DNA from: Paenarthrobacter sp. GOM3
GTDB taxonomy: Bacteria; Actinomycetota; Actinomycetes; Actinomycetales; Micrococcaceae
Length of the DNA: 64,000 bases
Assembly: GCF_018215265.2 (NCBI RefSeq)
Contig: NZ_CP136562.1
Span: 3,162,001-3,226,000, forward strand
Reading direction: 5' to 3'
Below, piece after piece: positions 57,328 through 64,000 of the stretch. How positions within the stretch are numbered: the first letter of the stretch is position 1; every line of letters starts with the position of its first letter. The notes below the pieces were generated by a model. It was not told the DNA's origin and ran no database searches. It saw only the letters and a program-made list of their open reading frames with translations. The position numbers were made by a program, and so were the translations under genes.

Positions 57328-59004
57328 GTGGTTGCAGTGCCCACGCTGTTCTTCCTGGGACCGGTTATCGGCGCTGCCGTGGTGTACCTGCTCCTGCGGA
57401 TGCAGGTCTGGTCCAGGCCCGATGCCCAGTCCGTGGCCTCGCACGGGCTGTGGGTGGGAATCATCGGCTGGATGGCCAGTTCACTCCAAGGGGCCATGAA
57501 CGCGGGGGTCCTGCACGGGAATCCAACGTTGTCCTCTGCTCCGGCAACCGCTGAAGAGATCGGGACCGCCCTGGCATGGCCCATCCTCGCCTGCCTCGGC
57601 GTCCACGCCCTGGGCCAACTCAGCTATCCACGATCCAAGGGAGAGCGCAGGTTCGCCAAAATGCCGGTCTGCAGGGCCCGGGACTTCGTCCCCCGGAAAC
57701 TCGCCTGGACCACGGCGGCAATATTCGCGTTCGCGGCCTTGGTCATTGCGTGGATCGCCACACTTCCTGGTTACACTCCGGTGGCCCCTTCAGGTACCCC
57801 GCCGGAGCCCCAGAACGTCAATACCGGGTACTACGGCCAAGGACAGGACGGCAGGATTCCTGGCTGGGAGCTGGCCATGTGGCTCGGAGGCGCGCTGCTG
57901 GTCCTCGCCGCCGGAACCGGGCTATTGCTGTTGGTGATCGCGCGTCGTCGTCAGCTGGAGACACTCGACGCCGACGACGACCGGGCGCTCCGTGGCATCG
58001 CAGCCAACCGGCTTCTACGCACCGTGGCAACCATTGCGGCCGGCCTAGCGAGCATCGCCGGGAATTTCGCGGCACAACCAGAACCCGGGGCCGCCTGGCA
58101 ATCGTCATGGTTCAATGCCCTGGGCTTCGTCAATATGGCCGTACTGCTGGTGATGTTGTGGTGGCGGGTTCCGTCCATGCCCTCGCTCGTCTCCGCGGGT
58201 CAGTCCACCAGCGTCCGGGCCCTCCGCGCTGATCCCGGAACTCACGGAGCCGCCAGGCTCACCATCAACATCGGGGTTGCACTCGGCACACTTGGAGGGC
58301 TGGCGGGAATCGGCGGTTTGGCTGCAATGTACGCCTTGACCCAGCCCCAGAATGCGTGGGTGGCGCCCCTCGCACTGGGGCTGGTGACCGCGCTCCTTCT
58401 GGCAACCATCTGGGGAGGAGACCTGTTGATGGGACGAAACTACGGCACCCTCGAGGCACCTGTCAGGTGGCCGCTTCGTCCAGTGTCACGCGGGTTGTCG
58501 TATTACGCCTTGGCCAGTGCACTTGTATTTCTTGCCTCCATCACCTTCATGGTGGCCCTTTTCGACGGACAGCCACTCGGTGAGGCGGCATGGCCAGCTG
58601 TCTTAACCGCCACCGTGGTGGTCGCTGCGGTAGGTGCCTTGGCCGTTCTCGCTGCCCGCCGACGTCGTGGTATCCCCGAAGGCGACGGCGACGCCGGCTT
58701 GGACGCCGCCTTGAGGGCAATCTCGATGTATCGGATCGTCAGGACGTTGAGCGCCTATTGCCTGGGGCAAACTGCCCTTCTCCTCATGTCTTCAGGAAGT
58801 ATCTGGTACCAGCTGTTCCTACCCGCACCGGGGGTTTACCCGCTCGGGCCAAGCCCTGCCGTCACCATCGGAATGGTCCTGGCAGCGATAGCGGTCATCA
58901 CCGCCATTACCCCTGTACGCGGGCTCATCCGCACTATTCCCCGCGACCGACATGCCAGCACCATGACCGGCATCCCGCCCCGGCAAAGTAAGCTGGACCG
59001 GTGA
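57328..59004 (+). CDS. Polytopic membrane protein, unknown function
   Basis: The 558-residue product (from the GTG at 57328) contains many hydrophobic segments, starting with [21 protein letters not shown] Pro/Gly/Tyr-rich soluble loop lies near residues 155-185 ([17 protein letters not shown]). No motif points to a transporter or enzyme. Starts are uncertain. The GTG has a GGGGG stretch at ribosome-site distance, and a TTGACC at 57265-57270 could be a -35 for it, while an in-frame TTG at 57265 has no ribosome site. The stop overlaps the thyA GTG as GTGA, so it is translationally coupled to thyA. Confidence 0.75.
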   Translation: MVAVPTLFFLGPVIGAAVVYLLLRMQVWSRPDAQSVASHGLWVGIIGWMASSLQGAMNAGVLHGNPTLSSAPATAEEIGTALAWPILACLGVHALGQLSYPRSKGERRFAKMPVCRARDFVPRKLAWTTAAIFAFAALVIAWIATLPGYTPVAPSGTPPEPQNVNTGYYGQGQDGRIPGWELAMWLGGALLVLAAGTGLLLLVIARRRQLETLDADDDRALRGIAANRLLRTVATIAAGLASIAGNFAAQPEPGAAWQSSWFNALGFVNMAVLLVMLWWRVPSMPSLVSAGQSTSVRALRADPGTHGAARLTINIGVALGTLGGLAGIGGLAAMYALTQPQNAWVAPLALGLVTALLLATIWGGDLLMGRNYGTLEAPVRWPLRPVSRGLSYYALASALVFLASITFMVALFDGQPLGEAAWPAVLTATVVVAAVGALAVLAARRRRGIPEGDGDAGLDAALRAISMYRIVRTLSAYCLGQTALLLMSSGSIWYQLFLPAPGVYPLGPSPAVTIGMVLAAIAVITAITPVRGLIRTIPRDRHASTMTGIPPRQSKLDR

Positions 59005-59804
59005 GTATCCCCACCCCCTATGAAGACCTTCTGCGCGACGTCATGGCCAACGGCACGCACAAGTCGGACCGCACCGGAACCGGGACGCGCAGCGTTTTTG
59101 GCCGTCAGTTGAGGTTCGATCTTGCCGAGAGCTTCCCGCTCATCACCACCAAGCGGGTCCACTTCAAGTCCGTGGCAGTGGAGCTCCTGTGGTTCCTGCG
59201 CGGCGACTCGAACGTCAAGTGGATGCAGGACCAAGGCGTCTCCATCTGGGACGAATGGGCGGATCAGGACGGCGAACTCGGGCCGGTTTACGGAGTCCAG
59301 TGGCGCAGCTGGCCAACCCCCGACGGTGGACACATCGACCAGATTTCCGAGGTCATGAAGGGCCTTGCCAGCAACCCGGATTCACGACGACACATCGTCT
59401 CCGCCTGGAACGTTTCCGAGCTCAAGGACATGGCCTTGCCACCATGCCATGCGTTCTTCCAGTTCTACGTGGCCGACGGAAAGTTGTCCTGCCAGCTGTA
59501 CCAGCGTTCGGCGGACACGTTCCTGGGGGTCCCCTTCAACATTGCCTCGTACGCCCTGCTGACGCGCATGGTCGCGCAGCAGTTGGGACTTGAACCCGGT
59601 GAATTCGTTTGGACGGGAGGGGACGTCCACGTCTACGACAACCACGTGGACCAGGTTGCCGAGCAGCTAAGCCGCGAACCGTACGAATACCCGCAGCTGA
59701 AGATCCTCCGCAAACCCGACTCGATCTTCGACTACACCCTGGATGACTTCGAGGTTGTGGACTACCGGCACCACCCCACCATCAAGGCACCGATCGCCGT
59801 ATGA
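59001..59804 (+). CDS. thyA: Thymidylate synthase (ThyA type)
   Basis: ThyA converts dUMP to dTMP with methylene-tetrahydrofolate, producing dihydrofolate. The 267-residue product has [20 protein letters not shown], the catalytic cysteine in [13 protein letters not shown] (Cys149) and [20 protein letters not shown]. The [12 protein letters not shown]-terminus is standard. The start is GTG, overlapping the upstream stop (GTGA), and the stop overlaps folA as ATGA. This is therefore a thyA-folA pair that recycles folate. Confidence 0.97.
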   Translation: MSIPTPYEDLLRDVMANGTHKSDRTGTGTRSVFGRQLRFDLAESFPLITTKRVHFKSVAVELLWFLRGDSNVKWMQDQGVSIWDEWADQDGELGPVYGVQWRSWPTPDGGHIDQISEVMKGLASNPDSRRHIVSAWNVSELKDMALPPCHAFFQFYVADGKLSCQLYQRSADTFLGVPFNIASYALLTRMVAQQLGLEPGEFVWTGGDVHVYDNHVDQVAEQLSREPYEYPQLKILRKPDSIFDYTLDDFEVVDYRHHPTIKAPIAV

Positions 59805-60400
59805 GTACTCCTTCCGCCGACGTTCCCGCGCAGCTCCCGGGCGTCATCTTCACCCAGGAAACAGCTGCCGCGATGACCGGGATCGGAATGATCTGGGCCC
59901 AGACCAAGGCTGGCGTGATCGGCAAGGACGGCAGCATGCCGTGGCACCTGCCGGAAGATTTGAAGCACTTCAGCCAACTCACCACCGGCCACCCCGTCAT
60001 CATGGGCCGCAAGACCTGGGAATCATTCCCCGCGAAGTACCGCCCCCTGCCCGGGCGCACCAACATCGTGGTGACCCGAAACGCCGAGTGGGCCTCCACC
60101 CCCGAGGCCGAGGGTGCACTGGTGGTCTCGTCGCTCGACGAGGCACTCCTGGAATCCCAGTTCGCGCCCGGGGGCCAAAAAGTGTGGATAATCGGCGGCG
60201 CCCAAATCTTCGAGCAATCGATGAACCTCGCCAACCTCGCAGTGGTCACCATCATCGACGCCGACTTCGAGGGCGACACTTTCGCGCCCGAACTCGGTGA
60301 TGAATGGACCTTTGACACCATGGCGCCGGCCGAGGGCTGGCTCACCGCCAAAAATGGCACAAACTACCGGTTCACCTCGTGGCGCCGGAACGAACGCTAG
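59801..60400 (+). CDS. folA: Dihydrofolate reductase
   Basis: DHFR regenerates tetrahydrofolate with NADPH after the ThyA reaction and is the target of trimethoprim. The 199-residue product has [20 protein letters not shown], then [20 protein letters not shown] with the active-site glutamate, and [20 protein letters not shown]. An N-terminal stretch of about 27 residues precedes the usual core start. It overlaps thyA by four bases. A 73-residue membrane protein gene follows ten bases later. Confidence 0.96.
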   Translation: MSTPSADVPAQLPGVIFTQETAAAMTGIGMIWAQTKAGVIGKDGSMPWHLPEDLKHFSQLTTGHPVIMGRKTWESFPAKYRPLPGRTNIVVTRNAEWASTPEAEGALVVSSLDEALLESQFAPGGQKVWIIGGAQIFEQSMNLANLAVVTIIDADFEGDTFAPELGDEWTFDTMAPAEGWLTAKNGTNYRFTSWRRNER

Positions 60401-60410
60401 GAACGACTGC

Positions 60411-60632
60411 ATGCTGAAGAAACCCGAAACCCTGTTCGTGCTGGGCTACATGCTGCTGCCGCTCTTTGCCCTGATCTCCGCCATCGTGGGCCTGACCATG
60501 ATCCTGGGAGGCAACAAGATCGTGGGCATCATCATCCTGGTGATCGTGACCCAGGTATTCACGTTTGGGTCGTTCTTCGCCGTGCGGGCACGCAAAGCCG
60601 CGCTGGTGCAGGAGCATAAGGCCGGCAGCTAG
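60411..60632 (+). CDS. 73-residue membrane protein
   Basis: The product has two hydrophobic helices (LGYMLLPLFALISAIVGLTM and KIVGIIILVIVTQVFTFGSF) and a charged C-terminal tail. It resembles small conserved actinobacterial membrane proteins of unknown function. I use the ATG at 60411, ten bases after folA, with an AGGAACG site; the open frame starts earlier but would overlap folA. It is probably the last gene of the thyA-folA transcript. Confidence 0.75.
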   Translation: MLKKPETLFVLGYMLLPLFALISAIVGLTMILGGNKIVGIIILVIVTQVFTFGSFFAVRARKAALVQEHKAGS

Positions 60633-60737
60633 CGTTTCCAGCCGCCCGCGGTGGGTGGGGCCAGCCGTCGGGCCGGGTGCCGTCGTCGTGCGTCGCTGCC
60701 GTGACGTAACCAACAGCGGCAGTTCGCTCCGAAAGTT

Positions 60738-60743
60738 TAGACT
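60738..60743 (+). promoter_or_regulatory. -10 of a candidate leaderless asd promoter
   Basis: TAGACT lies six bases before the asd ATG, so transcription would begin at the start codon. No ribosome site lies upstream of the ATG. The -35 is weak. The hexamer equals the -10 candidates of tuf, rpsL and tRNA-Trp. Confidence 0.5.
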
Positions 60744-60749
60744 GGGTGA

Positions 60750-61892
60750 ATGACTACAGCAGCTAATCCGTCCGTTGGACTGGTCGGTTGGCGTGGCATG
60801 GTCGGCTCCGTCCTGATGCAGCGCATGCAGGAAGAGAACGACTTCGCCAACATCAACCCGGTATTTTTCTCCACCTCGAACGCAGGAGGTGCCGCCCCTT
60901 CCTTCGCTGACGGGGCAGGCAAGCTCGAGGATGCGTTCGATATTGAGACGCTGGCCAAGCTGCCGATTATTGTCACCGCCCAGGGTGGGGACTACACCAA
61001 GCAGGTCCACGGCGAACTCCGCAGCCGTGGCTGGGACGGCCTCTGGATCGATGCTGCCTCCACTTTGCGCATGAACGACGATTCCATCATCGTGTTGGAT
61101 CCCATCAACCGCGACGTCATTGACGCAGGCCTTTCCGGTGGCGTGAAGGACTTCATCGGCGGAAACTGTACGGTTTCCTGCATGCTGATGGGCCTCGGCG
61201 GCCTCTTCAAGAACAACCTCGTGGAGTGGGGTACGTCCATGACGTACCAGGCAGCTTCCGGTGGCGGTGCCCGCCACATGCGTGAGCTCCTGAACCAGTT
61301 CGGCACCCTCAATAACGAGGTCAGCAGCGAACTGGAGGATCCCGCCTCGGCCATCCTCGAGATCGACCACAAGGTCCTCGCCGCACAGCGCACCGGCGTT
61401 GACGCCACCCAGTTTGGCGTCCCGTTGGCTGGCTCCCTGATTCCCTGGATCGATGCCGACCTCGGCAATGGCCAGTCCAAGGAAGAGTGGAAAGCCGGAG
61501 TCGAAACCAACAAGATCCTCGGCACCGGAAACGGCACCGCAGGCAAGGACCACATCGCCATGGACGGTCTCTGTGTCCGCATTGGTGCCATGCGCTCCCA
61601 CTCGCAGGCCCTGACGCTCAAGTTGCGTGAAGACCTGTCCGTCACCGAGATTGAGAACCTCCTCGCCAAGGACAACGAGTGGGCCAAGGTTGTTCCCAAT
61701 ACCAAGGAAGCTTCCATGGCCGACCTGACCCCAGTGGCCGCGTCCGGCACGCTGGACATCCCCGTGGGCCGTATCCGCAAGCTCGAAATGGGCCCGGAGT
61801 ACATCAGCGCCTTCACTGTAGGCGACCAGCTCCTGTGGGGTGCAGCCGAACCGCTCCGCCGCATGCTCAACATCGCGACGGGCAAGCTCTAG
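60750..61892 (+). CDS. asd: Aspartate-semialdehyde dehydrogenase, E. coli type
   Basis: Asd reduces aspartyl phosphate to aspartate semialdehyde with NADPH, the branch point to lysine, threonine, methionine and diaminopimelate. The 380-residue product has [20 protein letters not shown], the catalytic cysteine in [13 protein letters not shown] (Cys140) and [19 protein letters not shown]. The C-terminal half shows [20 protein letters not shown] and [20 protein letters not shown]. These match the gamma-proteobacterial enzyme closely. Actinobacteria usually have a shorter type beside aspartokinase, and no aspartokinase gene is near here. Confidence 0.95.
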   Translation: MTTAANPSVGLVGWRGMVGSVLMQRMQEENDFANINPVFFSTSNAGGAAPSFADGAGKLEDAFDIETLAKLPIIVTAQGGDYTKQVHGELRSRGWDGLWIDAASTLRMNDDSIIVLDPINRDVIDAGLSGGVKDFIGGNCTVSCMLMGLGGLFKNNLVEWGTSMTYQAASGGGARHMRELLNQFGTLNNEVSSELEDPASAILEIDHKVLAAQRTGVDATQFGVPLAGSLIPWIDADLGNGQSKEEWKAGVETNKILGTGNGTAGKDHIAMDGLCVRIGAMRSHSQALTLKLREDLSVTEIENLLAKDNEWAKVVPNTKEASMADLTPVAASGTLDIPVGRIRKLEMGPEYISAFTVGDQLLWGAAEPLRRMLNIATGKL

Positions 61893-61915
61893 GTTCCACC
61901 CGCTCACACACTCCG

Positions 61916-62914
61916 CTAACCCGCTGTTCCGTTGCTGCCCTGCAACGGAACAGCGGGTTTTCGACTTCCTGCCTTAGCTAGGGCGGTTTTGAGTAGGCGC
62001 TCAACTTCCCAGGGCCTGCTGAGGTCTTCCCACTCGATCCTGATGACATTCCATCCCATCGCCATAAGGGCCTTCTCCCGCCGCCGCTCCTGAAAAATGA
62101 CGTCCTCGGTTGGGGCATAGTCGAAGTACTTGGCTCGACCATCGAACTCGAGGATGAGCTTGTGGTCCCTCCAACCGAAGTCTCCCCTGTAGGTTCCGAT
62201 TGGCGTGGTGACCTCTACCTGAAGGTCTGCGCCAACGATGCCGAGCCGGTCCAGGAGCACACGGCTACGGGTCTCCCCCACTGATTCGGACCTCCCATCC
62301 ATTGCCTCCAGGATCCGCCACAAACGTCGGGCACCCCGCGTGATCGCTCCGGTACTGAGATAATCGCGCATCACCTGCGGATCAGCACCCTTTCGAAGAG
62401 CTTGGTCCGCGATGACCAAAGCCCGCTCAAAGTCCAAGGTCCGCGCACAGTCCACCACGGTGCGCTCAAGGCTGGTGACCGGGATGGGCCGTTGCCAAGG
62501 GGCCAGCACCTCGACGATCTCAGCCCCAGGCAGCGGGCCTCCGTGCGCCGCAACGTCGTCACCGGAGCTCCCTTGGGCCGGGGAAAACGGTGTGGTGACG
62601 TGAACGCGGGAACCACTGTCCCAAGGGGAGCATCCGTGCAACCGTGCGGCACTGGCATGACTATAAACACTGGTTGTACGCGCGCCGCGATGATGCGCCT
62701 CGATCCTCAGCAAGTCCTGCTCCCATGGCTTCCGCCGATGCCAATCCTGGGCCCTGACGTAAGCCCCACGCCTAAGCCTGATGAGTTTCCCGGAGCGGAC
62801 GCCAGCTGTCAGCACCCGATCACTGAAGCCCAGCCCGGACAAGTCTGCTGTTGTAGCCACCGAGGTGCCGGGCCAGAGGCGCGAGATGTGGTCGTCAAGT
62901 TTCTTTGTTTGCAT
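61916..62914 (-). CDS. AbiEi-like N-terminus fused to a DUF559-like endonuclease domain
   Basis: The 332-residue product has an N-terminal winged-helix region of the kind seen in AbiEi-type antitoxins (SGLGFSDRVLTAGVRSGKLI, then RLRRGAYVRAQDW). Its C-terminus resembles DUF559 / very-short-patch-repair nucleases: YRGDFGWRDHKLILEFDGRA with the D...ExD-like acids, then EKALMAMGWNVIRIEW. AbiEi proteins usually pair with an AbiEii toxin, but no such gene is adjacent. A DNA-binding nuclease or regulator role is likely, possibly in defence, but it is unproven. The C-terminal codons overlap the asd terminator. The start MQTKKLDDHIS is an ATG with no strong ribosome site. Confidence 0.78.
   Translation of the reverse strand: MQTKKLDDHISRLWPGTSVATTADLSGLGFSDRVLTAGVRSGKLIRLRRGAYVRAQDWHRRKPWEQDLLRIEAHHRGARTTSVYSHASAARLHGCSPWDSGSRVHVTTPFSPAQGSSGDDVAAHGGPLPGAEIVEVLAPWQRPIPVTSLERTVVDCARTLDFERALVIADQALRKGADPQVMRDYLSTGAITRGARRLWRILEAMDGRSESVGETRSRVLLDRLGIVGADLQVEVTTPIGTYRGDFGWRDHKLILEFDGRAKYFDYAPTEDVIFQERRREKALMAMGWNVIRIEWEDLSRPWEVERLLKTALAKAGSRKPAVPLQGSNGTAG
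61920..61961 (+). terminator. Terminator after asd
   Basis: A perfect 16-base stem (61920-61935 with 61942-61957) closes a six-base loop and is followed by TTTT. It overlaps the 3' end of the convergent DUF559-like gene, so the last codons of that gene are part of the hairpin. Confidence 0.88.
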
Positions 62915-63118
62915 CTGTCCATCGTCGGGGCGGGGGGAATGCTCTACTAGGGTTCAGTTCCCATATGTGGACAACCCGGATCAGCTCATCGACTTCGGGT
63001 ACCGAGGAGTGCGCTGGCACCCCGCTGCCCCACCCAAAGCCGTCGCCAAGCCGCTCCCACGTCGCTGGCCAACCACGGAATAGCGGGCCAACCACGGGCC
63101 ACCCGGGCCGGCCACGCC

Positions 63119-64000
63119 TCAGCTCGCCATGAACTGCAGGTATGCCCGTCCCTGGGCCTGGAACGAGCGCTCGGCGGCGGGTCCAAGCGCTCCTGCAAAC
63201 GGTTCCGGAACCACGCTGACGGCCTTGCCCGAGACCGAGCGGGCCCACGTCCCCACCACTTCGCCGCCGGAAACGATGATGCGCTTGAAGACGCCGTTAT
63301 TCCCGGGTACCACGCGTTCGGCGTACTCCGGCGCGAGGACCAGGCTTCGGTCTTGGTACCCGAGGAGGTATTCGTCGAACCCCGGCAGTGCCAGCAGCGA
63401 GCGGGAGCCGGGAACGCCGTCGTCGAGCATTGCTGCCGCTTCGGGTGACAGCCAATAACTGGCACCGCGGAACTGAAGCTCGACCAGGCGGTCCCGCACG
63501 GATGCCAGGGCAGCGCGGGCCTCAGTGAGGGGCACTTGGCTCCACCATGCGAAGTCCCTGATTGTCGCTGGACCGTGGCCCCGGAAGTAGCGGAAGAGGA
63601 GCTCGGCAATCCCTTCGTCACGGCCCAGGTCCCTGGACTTCGGAATCCAGTCGTCGAAGGGGACAAACAGTTGCTGGACACCGGCTTTACCGGCCGAGGC
63701 CGCCATGGGCCCTTGTACGAGCCAAGCTTCACGGCACAGGCTTCCCAGGAGGTGGATGCCGCGCTGGGACTTGGTGAGCTGGCCGGCTTCCTCAAAAGCC
63801 TGGAACAGTTGCTCGCGGGTAGCCCCGGCGGCGCCCTCGCCTGTTTTGAGGACCTCGACGGTTTTGTACGCTATGTCGCGGCAGTGGCTGATGTCGTCGG
63901 CGGTGATGGCCAGTTCGCGGTGGCGGCCCGCCACCATGGTTGCCAGCCGGCCGCTGGTGATACCCAGGATCCAGCGCAAGTCTTCGGGTGCGAGCAGGTG
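63119..64000 (-). CDS. Winged-helix DNA-binding protein, HTH_42 (AlkZ/YcaQ-like) family, 5' end outside window
   Basis: At least 294 residues lie in the window, and the frame stays open to base 64000, so the N-terminus is missing. The sequence LRWILGITSGRLATMVAGRH and ATIRDFAWWSQVPLTEARAA, followed by SYWLSPEAAAMLDDG, fits the winged-helix DNA-binding proteins of the HTH_42 family. That family includes DNA glycosylases that unhook interstrand crosslinks. Whether the catalytic residues of AlkZ/YcaQ are present cannot be judged without the N-terminus. A 204-base gap without recognised features separates it from the AbiEi-like gene. Confidence 0.75.
   Translation of the reverse strand, partial: HLLAPEDLRWILGITSGRLATMVAGRHRELAITADDISHCRDIAYKTVEVLKTGEGAAGATREQLFQAFEEAGQLTKSQRGIHLLGSLCREAWLVQGPMAASAGKAGVQQLFVPFDDWIPKSRDLGRDEGIAELLFRYFRGHGPATIRDFAWWSQVPLTEARAALASVRDRLVELQFRGASYWLSPEAAAMLDDGVPGSRSLLALPGFDEYLLGYQDRSLVLAPEYAERVVPGNNGVFKRIIVSGGEVVGTWARSVSGKAVSVVPEPFAGALGPAAERSFQAQGRAYLQFMAS

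Overview
This is a 64 kb chromosomal window of high-GC actinobacterial DNA, most likely from the Micrococcaceae (Arthrobacter / Paenarthrobacter type). The evidence is a mycothiol synthase (mshD), an actinobacterial GlnR regulator, ppk beside a MutT1-type NUDIX/histidine-phosphatase protein, frequent GTG and TTG starts, actinobacterial tails on several ribosomal proteins, and an RpoB N-terminus of the kind I recall from Arthrobacter. The genus is inferred from remembered proteins and was not checked by a search. No insertion sequence, prophage, CRISPR array or plasmid function was seen.

Region 1 (1-37,600, almost all minus strand) is the core gene-expression block. In transcription order it holds tRNA-Trp, secE, nusG, rplK-rplA, rplJ-rplL, rpoB-rpoC, rpsL-rpsG-fusA, tuf, the S10 operon (rpsJ to rpsQ), the spc operon (rplN to rplO) and the start of secY. 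The order is the classical one but is interrupted in four places: two GNAT acetyltransferase genes lie between rplA and rplJ; a plus-strand thiolase/YbaK pair lies between rplL and rpoB; and a very large membrane protein, a 42-aa membrane peptide and a plus-strand GH1 beta-glucosidase lie between tuf and rpsJ. rpsN (S14) is missing from its usual place between rplE and rpsH. Candidate promoters sit 210-295 nt upstream of rpsJ, rplN, rpsL, rpoB and rplJ, so these operons appear to have long 5' leaders. The rplJ leader resembles an L10-binding autoregulatory leader followed by a terminator hairpin. Several of the promoters share the -10 hexamer TAGACT.

Region 2 (37,850-45,700) holds an aspartate-type aminotransferase, an envelope-stress-like module, pfkA and a GNAT protein. 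The module is a LuxR-type regulator and a histidine kinase with an N-terminal PspC domain, divergent from a PspC/toastrack-like membrane protein, a small two-helix protein with a repeated decapeptide, and a minimal PspC protein. A 32-bp sequence is repeated three times in tandem where the aminotransferase and regulator genes converge.

Region 3 (45,700-52,800) holds a PadR repressor with a perfect 18-bp operator and its DHA2-type efflux pump, an ankyrin protein overlapping a YgfZ-type folate-binding protein, a flavodoxin-like oxidoreductase, a nitrobindin-like beta-barrel protein, two unknown membrane proteins (one of 37 aa), and glnR behind a structured leader.

Region 4 (52,900-64,000) holds mshD, ppk-mutT1, an unknown polytopic membrane protein, thyA-folA, a 73-aa membrane protein, an aspartate-semialdehyde dehydrogenase of the E. 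coli type with an apparently leaderless start, an AbiEi-like/DUF559-like fusion, and the 3' part of a winged-helix protein that runs off the window.

No clearly new defence or biosynthetic system was found. The best candidates for new biology are regulatory: the L10-leader attenuator, the structured glnR leader, the conserved promoter motif, the rpoB-rpoC hairpin, the 32-bp repeats and the PspC/toastrack signalling module.
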